Of a stretch of 64,000 bases of DNA, positions 54,036 through 64,000 are shown in pieces. The DNA comes from Hyaloscypha bicolor E (lineage: Eukaryota > Ascomycota > Leotiomycetes > Helotiales > Hyaloscyphaceae). The notes under the pieces are model-generated. The model ran no database searches, was not told the origin of the DNA, and saw nothing but the letters and a program-made list of their open reading frames with translations. The first letter of the stretch is position 1. Every line of letters begins with the position of its first letter. Both the position numbers and the translations under genes were made by a program. The DNA lies in NCBI RefSeq assembly GCF_002865645.1, contig NW_020194512.1, positions 2,335,183 to 2,399,182 of the forward strand, written 5' to 3'.

Positions 54036-56421
54036 TCAAACAAGCAACGCACTGACCCCCTCATAAGCTCTCTCCACACTCCTCTTCCCCAGACCAGGTA
54101 CCATAATCAACTGCTGCAAAGTCCTAACATTTCCGCCCTCATCCTCATTCTGCAACTCCAAAAACTCAACTAAATCCCTCGCCTTCTTCGCCCCAACACC
54201 ACTCAGCCCCTTAATCATCGCGATATCCCTCGAATTCACGATATCAAGAAGATGTCGCGTTCTCGGAGTGAGAGATCCGTCTGTGTCATCAGCAAAGATC
54301 TTGAGTGAGGATTTAGTGGCTGATTTGGAGGGTTTGTGTTTTTTGGCTTTGGAAGACTTGTAGGAGAAGCTGTCGTCATCTTCGTAGTCTTCTTGTTGGA
54401 AGACTGCGGACCCGTTGAATTCATCGTCCGAGTCGGCATTTGCTTTTCGGCGGGGCTTCGAGTCACAATCTTCTTCTGGCGCTTCGAAGGCTGTTGGTGG
54501 TGAAGGGAGAGGGATCGGTGCGGTGGCTGGTGCTTTTCGGCTTTCTGCGATAGTTGAAGCGGATGCTCTCGCGGCCTCTTCTCTCTTGGCTCGGATCTTT
54601 GCTCGAAGGTTCTCGATCTTCTTCTGCAGCTTCTCTTGCCCGGGGAAGAAAGGTACGGCAAGTTCGTACATCTTCAACGCGCTAGAGTCTTCCCCTCGCT
54701 CCTTGTGTTGCTTGGCCATCAGCAAGAATCGGAGACCTTCTGCTCTTGCTTCCTCGGCCTCGCCACTCTCGATCTTTCGTTCCAAGGCTTCAAGTCTCCG
54801 CTGAACAGCTTCGCTGATGTCAGTTGGCGGCTTTGGTGCAGGCTGGTCTAAGGCCCGATGTGCTAGAGCCTCTTGCACCTTCTTCTCAATCATTTCCTCG
54901 ATCTTGGCGGCTGATAATTCTGCGTTCGATCGGACTCCTGTCGGATTAGGCCGAGCCATCTTCGTGGGGCGTGAGTTAGGGTTGGAATCCGAGGGTCTCT
55001 TGTTAGTTGAATTTGTTCGTCGAATAGACTGCGGTGCTGTACCAGACGAACGTGGACCCGAAGGCTTGCTTCTATCAGAGTAAACCGAAAATGCTTTTGC
55101 AGGCTTGTCTCCCTTTTGAGATGCTCCATTTACGTGAGTATTGTGAGCGTTCGCTAATGGTCTCAGTGGTTGACGCTGAATTGATGTTCCCGTGATGGAC
55201 GCCGTCTTTCTTGGGGGTTGTGTAAACACGACTTCGTTCTCTATCTCGCGGACCTCTATTCGCTTTGCCCTTGAGCTAACGTTGAGACTCGAAAGAGTGT
55301 CTAGGTGATAAGATCGTAACGGCGCTAAATTCAAAATCATGATAGTGATACCGTTGTTCTGGCCTAGGCTAAGGATTCTCGTCATCTTGCTCTCTCGATA
55401 ACTAAAACATCCGTTAGCTTGAGCGTCCCAACTCTGGCACCTTTCACAGCAATGATTGGGGGGCTTACGGGATTCTCTTATCCCCACGTCCAATAGCATC
55501 AATACACGAGCTCAGCACAAATAAACTCTTATTAATACTCGCCGACTCCACCAATCTCTCCTTATTATTCTCTGTCCGCCGATTGTCCTCTGAACCAGCC
55601 AGGTCAATCGCCGAAGCCGTACTAATCAAAGTCTCATCCCCGTTCGTTTGAATAACCTTGACCATCAAAATAGCATGACTCCGACTGCTCTGTGCATTAA
55701 GCTTCGTTCCTGCTGTACTCCGATTATTATTCGCCTCGATGTAGAGTCGCTCGAAGTCCTTCAAGTCATCGCAAGCTCGTTCCGATAGACCTACGACTAC
55801 TGTCTTGCCGTCCTTCTCCCGGAGAGGTAATCCCGCGAGAGAACGCTTATCTGGTGGCTCGAAAAGGTCGTAAACTTTGTCGTTGTATATTTCGTAATAC
55901 GAGAGCGTAACTGTGACTTCAGTCTCACCTCCAGAATCCTTCGTGATCTTCTTCCCACGTCGATATATGCCACTCAGCAGTCGAGGAATGACGCCTCTCT
56001 CCGCCAGCTTCAATCCACCTCTCATGGTATGTGTCTTCCCTGTTCCTGTAACGCCGTATGCAAAGATCGTAACATCGAGACCTTGGAAAAGAGACTTCAG
56101 ATGGGGGGCAACTATTTTTCTGTAAGCGCAATCAATTATGGTGGAGACAATCCTCGTACCTTCGTTCGTGAAAAGCTCCTCTTGCGTGGTGTCCATATCA
56201 TAAACGCCATTGAACGAGAAACTAAACTCCTCTGCCTCGTTCTTGGGATTCGGTATCCGCACAATGTTCATAGTCTTTCCATCACCGCCACTTTCTGCAC
56301 GCACAATCGTGTCTTTATCCAATTCTTTGTCGAGGAGCGGGCGGATTCTTGCGACCACTGCGAGCCTGTCAGTACAAAACAGCGACGCGCCTTAGAGGAT
56401 TGTTTTACCTCGGACAGACAT
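54036..56421 (-). CDS. Kinesin-10 (KIF22/Kid-type chromokinesin)
   Basis: Exons 56409..56421, 55469..56357 and 54036..55401 give 755 residues. A 13-nt first exon supplies MSVR, and splicing yields the canonical VRVVARIRPLL start. The motor domain (residues 1-350) has P-loop GVTGTGKT, switch I SSRSHAIL and switch II DLAGSE. Another junction restores RIPYRESKMTRIL. A basic linker, a predicted coiled coil (EAVQRRLEALERKIESGEAE) and a C-terminal helix-hairpin-helix pair (IKGLSGVGAKKARDLVEFL; LIMVPGLGKRSVERAY) follow. Motor plus C-terminal HhH is the Kid/KIF22 layout: a chromosome-bound plus-end motor generating polar ejection forces. The motif is typically a DNA binder. Confidence 0.88.
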
Positions 56422-57356
56422 TGTGGGCCAATTAGGAGGTATCAGGAAGAGAAAGAATTGAAGAGACGCCTGCAATGGAAAATTGAGTGTGTGGAGACAC
56501 TTGCCCACTACTCCGGGAGTTCTTGGTGGTTCGTCGGGGTACCGGAATCGAGGTCGTGATGACACTGTTTTGCGAGCAGTTGCCATGACAACGCCAAGTT
56601 GGCGCTTCCTCGTCAGTTGAGTTGAAAAACTGAGAACTACAACCCAACCTTAGTTGAACATGTCCGGAACTATTTTCTCAGAAAAATCGAATGGCATTTC
56701 AAGGCTTTGCATCTTATTCTTCCTATCCTTGGCGAACCTCACAGCAGAAATTTGTCCTAGAAGCATCAAAAAGCAATTCGAACGCAGTTGACCATGTTCA
56801 AAGAGACTATTTTCCTCCATGGCATGGTTTCATATGGAGCGGGTATGCATGGATGTCAGGATGTCCCCAAATTTTCAACTCCAAAACTTCATCAGTTTAA
56901 GTTTAAGATTACAGGACCCTGTGATTTTGTAGACATTGCCGCATTGAACGGCTTCTGTCGTTATCAGGTGATGCATTCCCTCTATTGGGCTTTGAATGGG
57001 ACTTCAAATTAGGCGGACTAGATGATATCTGAACGTTTAATATAGCCTCAATTCGGATTGAACGTAGCATCCCAACCCCATACTCCACGTTTTCGTCGGC
57101 AATGGTAAAGGATACCGACCTATCTCGGTAATAGTAAAGAACTCAAACCTATACAAAGTTGGTGGCGTGCATTTTTATCGACTTAACCGCAACTTACCAA
57201 TGTTCAACAACCGAAGTTGTAGGCACCCTCTCAATTGCACGGTGTTTGAAGATGACCGGGCTCTGGAGGTATCTGCGGTATATCCTGACCCCTTGCTGCG
57301 AAGTTTTGAGACGTATGACACTTAAGCATCCCTCGCATGTGTATAAGTACTAGTCG
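56422..57356. other. Intergenic, no supported gene
   Basis: About 0.9 kb upstream of the kinesin gene and beyond the end of the composite gene. Only short ORFs are present. Confidence 0.45.
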
Positions 57357-57364
57357 GTGGTACC

Positions 57365-57928
57365 CAGTGTGTCAAAGGATTAATCACGTTAATCAAATTA
57401 ATCAATTAATTAATCAATTAATGTGATTAGATTATGATTAATGTAATTCATATTTTTTTTGATTAGATTAGAATAATTAATCAGATTAATCATGATTAAT
57501 CTGATTAATCTGTCACGTGACTATAGTAAATCACTGTTTACTTAATAAGTATTAAATAACTAAGGCACCTATCAGGTAGCCCTAGTTAAACTAAGCCAGG
57601 GCTTATATAATAGTAGCTATATACTAGCTTTTAATAATAATAAACTAGTTATTCTCCTACATTCCTCCTTTTTTAATTTAGCTTCGGGTCGCTTACTAAG
57701 CATTGCCGCCCCTGATTAGTATAGCGCGAGAGCTAGAGCGGGCAGGAGCGTTACCATATTAGGCTAGCACGGTCACGTGTATGATCACGTGTGTATTAAT
57801 CAGATTAATCAGATTAATCATGATTAATCTAATTAATACGTGAATAGAATATGATTAATGAGTATATTTCGTGATTAGATTGGATTAATGGCCATTAATC
57901 TAATCTAATCTAATCATTTGACACACTG
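57365..57928. mobile_element. 564-bp non-autonomous hAT-type element (MITE)
   Basis: Perfect 12-bp terminal inverted repeats CAGTGTGTCAAA / TTTGACACACTG are flanked by a perfect 8-bp duplication GTGGTACC (57357-57364 and 57929-57936). An 8-bp duplication with CA-G termini is the hAT signature. The interior is AT-rich, packed with GATTAAT/ATTAATC sub-repeats near both ends, and contains no transposase frame. The perfect ends suggest a fairly recent insertion. Confidence 0.92.
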
Positions 57929-59881
57929 GTGGTACCGGCGCTCTCAAATTATAATAACCCTCGCTACTGAAGAAATCTTTCGGCTCCCAGGGGAGATCGA
58001 CAGGGTCTTCTTGGAACCAGGTGTTGACAAGGTTTTGTACGTTCCCCTGATTCCCTGCGCTGCTAGAATTACCCTCACCGCCAATGGCCGGTTGCTTATG
58101 GATAGTGCATCCTAGACATTTGCACTCGTATGGACAAGGACAAGCTTGCGTGTCTCCGCCGCAACCTTCTGATGTAAACGGGTAGTCAACGAAGAAGAAT
58201 TCAGTTGCTGATAGTGATTGCTCTTCGCCGTTTTTATAAGTCGTGCTTGACAGCGTGTGTGCTGTTGGTGACGAGACAGTGTTAACTGGGAGTGGTTGAG
58301 AAGATATGTTCCCGTTCATGGATGTTTGGGTGATGTTGTACAATTCCCTCGGTTCTAAACTTACAGATGATAGGAGCCTTAGGACGTACTCTAGGCTTGC
58401 ATCGTTGAACGGATGAGCAGCGCACCCAATACATTGGCAGCCATTGCCACAGCTACACGTATAAACTGTATCAAGAATTTCGGGGATAATAGAGCCATCA
58501 AATGGTAGGAGTGGGTTTTGGGAGTAACCATACGTCGCCGGGTATGTGCAGGCCGTAGGCTGGGGACCATGTTGGGTAAAGTTCGTTTTATTTCTCAAAA
58601 GCCGGACGATAACTCGCTTGAACATTCCAGGGAGGTCTTCCGGCTCTTCATCAAAGGCCGAGTCCCGATCCCTAGAAGATGACGGCGTAGTCACCACTCT
58701 GGCCAATCCCGAGAGACGTCGCCTTTTAATTGAAGATTCTTCGTCGGCATTCTCATCATCCTCCATCCGGAATATCAACTTGCAGTCCGGATTTGAACTG
58801 ATAAGTGCTTAGATTCCTTCGTTGATAGAAGAGAAAGGAGGATGGAATAACTGACCATTCCACCTGGACACCTTTCTTCTCTTTTGATATGGTGTCGCAT
58901 TTCGGGCAAACTACACTGCTCCTGCCAGCATCTTTGAAAATCATGCTCATCTCAAACTTCCGTCCGGGCTCGGAGAATTGAGACCACGACCTTGTCCTGG
59001 GCATTGTGCCTCTGCTCACACTATCTTCAATTTCGAACTCTCGTTTCTGGACTTTCTTCTTACCAGCGCGTGCCCGAAAGTGGCTGAGGAGGACACTATC
59101 AAACATCTGGGAAATGTCAACGACTGGGCGTGATTGTTCAGAAGGATATCTTGCCTCCCAAGAAACCACTAACTCGAGGGGAAGCGGTAGAAGCTTTCCA
59201 TGGGCATCTTCCAAGGTCATAGGTTCTTGCTTCCAGCATGAAGCAAATCCTATAGGCCCACTTGTCTGAACGCTGACAGAAGTCATCACCTTCTCGAGAG
59301 TTTTCCTCATCCGAGTAACTGATGTCTCGAATTCGGCGCTTTAGAAGTTAGTCAGGCGACGTGATTGAAAGAAACAAAGGATAAGTCACATTCTCTGCAG
59401 CGAGTTCTTGACTCCTTCCGTATCAGATTCAAGGTCTTGCCGACGGCGCTTTTGAGACACCTTGGCAAGTACGATTCGCTGTTGTCTGATCTCAGATGCT
59501 TGACGCTCCAACCCGTATTCGACTTGCTTCAAATAGCACTTAACACTCTCCGAATCTGATCCAACTAGTAGACTATATGACTGAGTGAGTTATGTTCACT
59601 TAGAAAAAGGGAGAATGAACCAACGCTGAAGCTGCCTCCGTGGTTTGTGCAATATCGAGATCCTTAGCTAGGTCCAGGGGGGAAGTTGCCGGTCTTTTCC
59701 TGCGTGGATTATACTTTATGAAGCCCCATTCTTCAAGCTTGTTCTTGTAAGCTCGGAGACTTATTGATATTAGTCATAGCTAATACTCAACGGAATGTGA
59801 GGTAATTACTCACGATGGATTGAACTTCCGTGTTTCATCCAAGATATCTCGAACCTCCTCGAGAGACTTCCCTCCTTTCAT
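57900..59881 (-). CDS. Composite Clr5 / ubiquitin-like / zinc-ribbon / copper-motif protein
   Basis: Exons 59814..59881, 59621..59759, 59390..59580, 58856..59338 and 57900..58797 join in frame to 592 residues from the ATG at 59881. The N-terminus is part of a Clr5 helix pair (EEVRDILDETRKFNPS, AYKNKLEEWGF). Its expected first helix (NWGEVKAEIEKLY) is encoded just upstream but with no ATG in frame; an ATA stands where one could be, so the start may be lost. Then come a coiled coil, a fungal ubiquitin-like segment (HGKLLPLPLELVVSWEA, SQFSEPGRKFEMSMIF), a spliced C4 zinc ribbon (CPKCDTISKEKKG, CSNPDC) and a basic patch. Two CxCxxxCxCxxCxxH copper-type motifs follow (CSCGNGCQCIGCAAH, CPCPYECKCLGCTIH), as in Mac1/Cuf1 regulators. 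The last eight codons and stop lie inside the hAT MITE. It could be a fusion of two genes. Confidence 0.6.
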
Positions 59882-60846
59882 GTACAGCTTTTCAATCTCA
59901 GCCTTGACCTCTCCCCAGTTATAAGTTATTATGAGGTGTGTTAGTAGTATTCAGCAAGCAATGCAGGGTACGTGAAGGTGGGTCGTCGAAGGGAAATTGA
60001 ACTGGGCTGCGCGGTAAAACTGATAAGTGCGGCTGAGAAGTAAAATAAGCTAGGCGAGAAGAAATCCGGAAAATGGATGAAATGCGAAGATGAGCTTCTT
60101 GAACATATTTGAAAGGGCGAGGAAATCAGTCGGTCTGAGTCTTTGCCGTGCATTTCGTGGTTAGGTCAACTGTTTTGGCTCAAAAATGAAAGTGCTGTTT
60201 TGGTGGCGGCTGCTGGCTGCACTCAGCTAGGCCACACGGCAGATCTAGTGCACCAATGAAGCGCATCAAGATGGATGGGCTACAGGGGCGAGTTGCTTCG
60301 CTCATAGAGGTCCAATCCTGCAAATCACCAAGTGGTTGATGTCAGGTCGTGGCTGTGGCTGTGAGGTTTTTGCGTTGAAGAAAGGTGCAGTGCGTTGGAA
60401 GCTGCGTGCTGCACGCAAGAGCCGCAGATAGAATCACGTAACCATTCTATTGGCCTACGAGGCTGGCTGGCGCCTGGGAAAATGCGCACAGCAAAGTGCA
60501 GTTTTCTAAGCCGACCAATTGTGGACGGCGTGTCAAGCCACCGCCCTGTCTGAGGCCAGAGCAGATATTCGTATCACATTGAATGAGAGGTAGTACAACT
60601 TAGACGGAAATGTAAAGTGCAAAAATACTACGTCTTGTTGTTGAGCTGGCGGGTTTCGTGGTGGGCCATTTCTCATTCATACCTGGCTTATCCCCGAGAT
60701 TTCCATTCGTATTAGAGACGGAAACCCCAGGTTTCCTCCGACTCCTTAACCCAGCTCTTGATCTTTCGTCAAGTATATAGGCAACTCTCATTTTGAAGCC
60801 AGAACGTTTTAGGGAATCTGCCATTGCTTCTAAACTTCCCCCACCT
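59882..60846. other. Upstream region of the composite gene
   Basis: About 1 kb. It includes the probable lost N-terminal codons (59882-59935), a TACTAAC-like site near 59945 and leader-like C/T-rich sequence. A minus frame at 60600-60944 (SLEAMADSLKRSGFKMRVAY) may be a 3' exon of the frame at 60847-61230. No other gene is supported. Confidence 0.4.
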
Positions 60847-61230
60847 CTATCGACCTTTTCGACTTCTTCGGCTTTGACTTTGATGCCGGTTGCTGGTGTC
60901 TCTAGGCACATAAAACTCCGGCCCTTGATTTGTGAGTTGCACACTTCTTACCAAATTGCCAGGTTTTTTAGTCTGTACTTTAGAGGTAGGATATTGACTT
61001 GTGCAATCCGTACACAGCTCCAATGAAGACCACCGAACACGGCGAAACAAAAGCTCTGTGCAAAACCTGCACGGTCCGAATGGCAGCAGGCCACAAGTAT
61101 GTTGAAGGGTTCCCCCTTCACCCTCAAAGAACGGACGCTTCGAATTCGAACACTTGTTCCCCCACGCCGACCCTATATTCAAGCATCGACTCAGACCATC
61201 GACAACAATCGTCCAAGTCGAGCCAGACAT
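60847..61230 (-). CDS. Doubtful Cys-containing protein
   Basis: A 127-codon ATG frame contains CGLLPFGPCRFC and LCTDCTSQYP, a possible four-Cys zinc site. A GTAAGA...CCTAG intron could join its middle (KKPGNL) to a short basic tail. The plus strand has an equally long overlapping frame, so the strand is uncertain and no family is recognised. Confidence 0.25.
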   Translation of the reverse strand: MSGSTWTIVVDGLSRCLNIGSAWGNKCSNSKRPFFEGEGGTLQHTCGLLPFGPCRFCTELLFRRVRWSSLELCTDCTSQYPTSKVQTKKPGNLVRSVQLTNQGPEFYVPRDTSNRHQSQSRRSRKGR

Positions 61231-62486
61231 CTGCAGGCTCTGGGCACGTCCTCCCTCCCGCCAATGTCAACCATCGCAGTGCCTATATGACGAATGTAGA
61301 CATCTTGCACATCGGTGCACAATTCGCGCACAACTTTATGGAAGGTCATAAACACATTGATGTTGCGGACGGGCAAGCCTAGGATTTGGCTTGGGGATCG
61401 TGGAGGAACTCGGTCCTGGAGGAAGAACACCACTGGGTGATGGCGCATAGAAACCGCGGGCGGGGCATTTACGCATAAAAGGGGCGAATGGTGGAGCGAT
61501 TCTTGTGGTGTGAAAGTTGCAACATGATATGTTTTCTGTTGAAAGAAGCATCTGACAGTAGGACGGGAGAAGGGTTGCATTTCGGTTAAAGGTGTCTTGA
61601 GCTTTCCTAGTAGCTTCAATATGAAATTTTTTGTAGCCAGACACCACACCAATATAAGGTGGCCACCATGTCCAAGACTCTTGGGTACTAGAAGTAATTT
61701 TTTATGCTGCCAGCAGACTCGGCCGCAGATGGCTTGTGCAAGGTGGCTCCCTGATTGAAATGGATAAAATAAAACATGGCGGGTGCATCGGCGCGATATT
61801 TTTGGGACCCCGAATGGAACTTTGTTGAACGCGTAGAGATAAAATGATTATCGTCTCTCAACTTGCATGTCCTGCGATAACGCTATCCTAGACAGCTGCC
61901 ACGAGGGCTGATGTTGGTCTTGAGGTCTATGGCTTCGTCCAGAGTGCCAACTCGGGCTTCGCACTTCGCGTCTCGACGAACCTCCGAGGTATACCAACAG
62001 CTTTTAACCCGAACTTCATATCCTCCCGCGTTCTGCCCGCGCTGAGTAAGAGAGGCTTCTGGAGGAAAGATTCCGGGCCAACACGAACCCGAGCGTGAGG
62101 TGTTGAGCTCTACGTCAAACATTAAGAGCCGACATCGGACTCCCGCAGGCTCACAATCCATTCTTTCGTGCATAATAGATGAAGAAAGCATAAGTTACTT
62201 CGTGATAATAGAGCTTCAGGTTTTGCAGAACTCGAGAAGACCACAGCCGCAGATCTGTTCAGACTTGGGGCCACTAGGATATTGAGATGCGTGAAATTGA
62301 GAACAGCAAGTTGAAATAAAAAAGCCTTCTCGCAAAATGTCATCTGATTATCAACCAATATACTATAAGGTTGAGATGAAAGTTGTGGTCTGAACTTGCA
62401 GAAAGCTTTGACTGGGGATGAGGTTGAAATTCGGTTTACTGGATGAGGATTAGCAAGCGGCCCGTTCACAGGCTTTGAGAGGACTT
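61231..62486. other. Intergenic, no confident gene
   Basis: About 1.25 kb. A 102-codon minus frame at 61883-62191 starts with ATG and has several Cys but no recognisable family. Otherwise nothing is seen. Confidence 0.4.
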
Positions 62487-62488
62487 TA

Positions 62489-62757
62489 CGAGCCTGCGGA
62501 CATGGGTCTGTGAATTACAGGGCACTTTTCAGGCGTCGCGAATTGAAAGGCGATCAATTGAATTCAATTCTATTAAATAACCACAAAATATAATAATATA
62601 AAAGGTAAGCAGTACGATAATTAAGAAGAAGAAGCTATAGTTTATTCTCTTAATATAATTAGAAGAGTACTAGCATCTTTTAAAAAGTTGGAGTTTTCCT
62701 TTAGTGGAAGTTGGTCGCTAAAATACCCTATTCCATAGACCCGTGTCCGCAGGCTCG
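62489..62757. mobile_element. Tc1/mariner-type MITE 1
   Basis: The left end CGAGCCTGCGGACATGGGTC follows a TA. The right end (62720-62757) is its near-perfect reverse complement, GACCCGTGTCCGCAGGCTCG. The interior is AT-rich without a coding frame. TA next to the inverted repeats is the Tc1/mariner target signature. Confidence 0.7.
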
Positions 62758-62760
62758 TTA

Positions 62761-63225
62761 CGAGCCCGATCGCATAAGTCTCAGGCTAATTTAGCGAGGG
62801 CACCTCCCAAATCCAACAACCCCACAATATGCCTACTACCCCCTCACCACTCGTGTTTAACCATACTCTAGGCTTTGAAATTGCTACGAAATAGAAGGAG
62901 GCAATACGGGAGCTTCATGGCTAGAAACAAGTCAACTGGGGAGCTAATAGAGCGCTAACAGCTCGGTAAAACTACGATTTATCGTATTTTGGGCATATAA
63001 TGTTCCCCTACTACAGTTGCCGAGATAAAAGCAATATTGCTAGAGGAATGGGATAAGATTCCACAAGATTGGATAAATAAGTTGATTTTAAGGCAGAATC
63101 ATTGGGTTTAGGTGCTAATGGAGCGTTACGGGTAATTAACTCCTAATTAATATAATATGGTTGTGAATTGATTGGGGCGAAGTGTGCCTGATAGCCTGAA
63201 AAACAGACTTATGCGATCAGGCTCG
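62761..63225. mobile_element. Tc1/mariner-type element 2 with transposase remnant
   Basis: This abuts element 1. The ends CGAGCCCGATCGCATAAGTC and (63204-63225) GACTTATGCGATCAGGCTCG are inverted repeats. Inside, plus-strand fragments such as EIKAILLEEWDKIPQDWINK followed by LMERYG resemble the C-terminus of Tc1-like transposases, with stops between them. It is a dead, internally deleted copy. Confidence 0.65.
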
Positions 63226-63838
63226 TGAGAAGGGGTCATCCACCAACCACCCAAAACCCCTTCCCGCCCACGCCTACCCCACCAAATTTTTCCGATTTTT
63301 CAAAGTCTTTGCAAAATTCTAAAAACTTTCCAGATTATAGAGAATACTCGAAATATTGTGAATATCGTGTTAGTTCTTCGAATTTGTAGCGTTAAGGTCT
63401 CCAAGATCCAAGTTGAGCGGGAAGGGGGTGTGAGCGATTGGTGAGTGACCCCTTCTGCTCGTTGACACATCTGCCATAGTACAGTTTCGCCTATGGCTGT
63501 AGCGAGGAGACCCCCTGTCTTTGACATTGCGGTGCCTCGCACTCGCCTCGCGTCTCTCGGTCTTCGGCCTTTGGCTGCGAAAAAGCGACAAGTGTCTCTC
63601 TTCTCCTTATTCAGATATCTTATTAAAGATGCAGTGCCCAGGTCTATGGCATCTGATACGCGCTCAAAATCTTCTTCAAAACTGTCTTTTGCATCTCAGT
63701 TGTTCTCGTTAGAAGGACCAAGCTAGAAATCAAAATTCGTTTATATTGCTTTGTTTTGTTGATCAGAGCGAGTCTCTAGCCTCTCCATCTCCGCCGTTAA
63801 CTCGGAAATTTCTTGCCATCCTCATTGGGATTGTATAA
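63226..63838. other. Intergenic / promoter of the last gene
   Basis: About 610 bp. Overlapping frames on both strands at 63370-63726 have no motifs. A TATAAAT-like TTGTATAAATGG directly precedes the ATG at 63839. Confidence 0.4.
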
Positions 63839-64000
63839 ATGGCTACAAATGCCCCTTCTTCTCGTTCTTCTACAGTTGCAGACGGCAACATGGACGACAA
63901 AGTTGAATCAGTGCCTTACCATGGCCGCAGGCACTCCACAGAACGGCAATCACTTGAACGAATAGGAAGCCAAAACAAGGAGACTGAAGCGAATATATTT
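63839..64000 (+). CDS. 5' end of a gene running off the window
   Basis: An ATG at 63839 opens a frame that stays open for 54 codons to the window end. It is hydrophilic and Ser-rich (MATNAPSSRSSTVADGNMDD; HSTERQSLERIGSQNKETEA). Such cytosolic polar N-termini are common in fungal transporters, but nothing here identifies the product. Confidence 0.5.
   Translation, partial: MATNAPSSRSSTVADGNMDDKVESVPYHGRRHSTERQSLERIGSQNKETEANIF

Noticed and set aside
58286..58364. A GTAAGT...CCCAG pair inside the composite gene looked like an intron.
   Set aside because: Removing it shifts the frame and destroys the second copper motif, so the sequence must be read through.
1..64000. CRISPR arrays, bacterial operons, phage genes or riboswitches.
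   Set aside because: None were seen, and none are expected in an intron-rich ascomycete nuclear sequence.

Overview
The window looks like nuclear DNA of a filamentous ascomycete (Pezizomycotina). Leotiomycetes is my guess from the gene families, not something proven here. The evidence is short GT-AG introns of about 45-100 nt with CTRAC/TACTAAC-like branch sites, eukaryotic housekeeping genes (CCT6, Atm1, Aim24, kinesin, GH47), fungus-specific families (CFEM, Clr5, DUF6594) and a transposon carrying repeat-induced-point-mutation (RIP)-type damage. All exon structures given are my own readings of splice sites and frame continuity.

Left arm (1-13.2 kb) is ordinary gene-dense sequence: the 5' end of a cytosolic GH18 chitinase (-), a mitochondrial J-domain protein (-), an F-box/LRR-like protein (+), prenylcysteine oxidase (-), chaperonin subunit CCT6 (+) and a large type-II membrane GH47 alpha-mannosidase (+). 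From 13.2 to 25.2 kb the sequence is gene-poor and partly decayed: a secreted-protein pseudogene split by a solo LTR, a CFEM membrane protein, a foldback repeat, a degenerate zinc-finger ORF and a frame-broken gene of unknown function.

The centre (25,235-37,828) is one 12.6-kb LTR retrotransposon on the minus strand. It has identical 154-bp LTRs, a perfect 5-bp target duplication (TGAGC), a primer-binding site beginning TGG and a polypurine tract. It inserted into an already damaged homeodomain gene. Gag and a Ty3/gypsy chromovirus-type pol (RT, RNase H, integrase, chromodomain) are followed, before the 3' LTR, by a further ~4.9-kb reading region. This encodes an 8-residue tandem repeat, an Upf1-like superfamily-1 helicase core, CCHC zinc knuckles and an acidic tail. 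Nearly all of the interior carries C-to-T/G-to-A damage, while both LTRs and about 200-300 bp of internal coding sequence at each end are clean. The helicase cargo is the most unusual thing in the window.

The right arm (38-64 kb) mixes decayed pieces (a tRNA-Gln-like fragment, a frameshifted C2H2-like gene) with good genes: a small conserved-looking protein, two proteins with protease-like segments, a DUF6594 membrane protein, the mitochondrial ABC transporter Atm1, Aim24, a kinesin-10 (KIF22/Kid-type) and a composite Clr5/ubiquitin-like/zinc-ribbon/copper-motif protein. The stop codon of that last gene lies inside a 564-bp hAT-type MITE. Two abutting Tc1/mariner-type elements and the start of a gene running off the end close the window.
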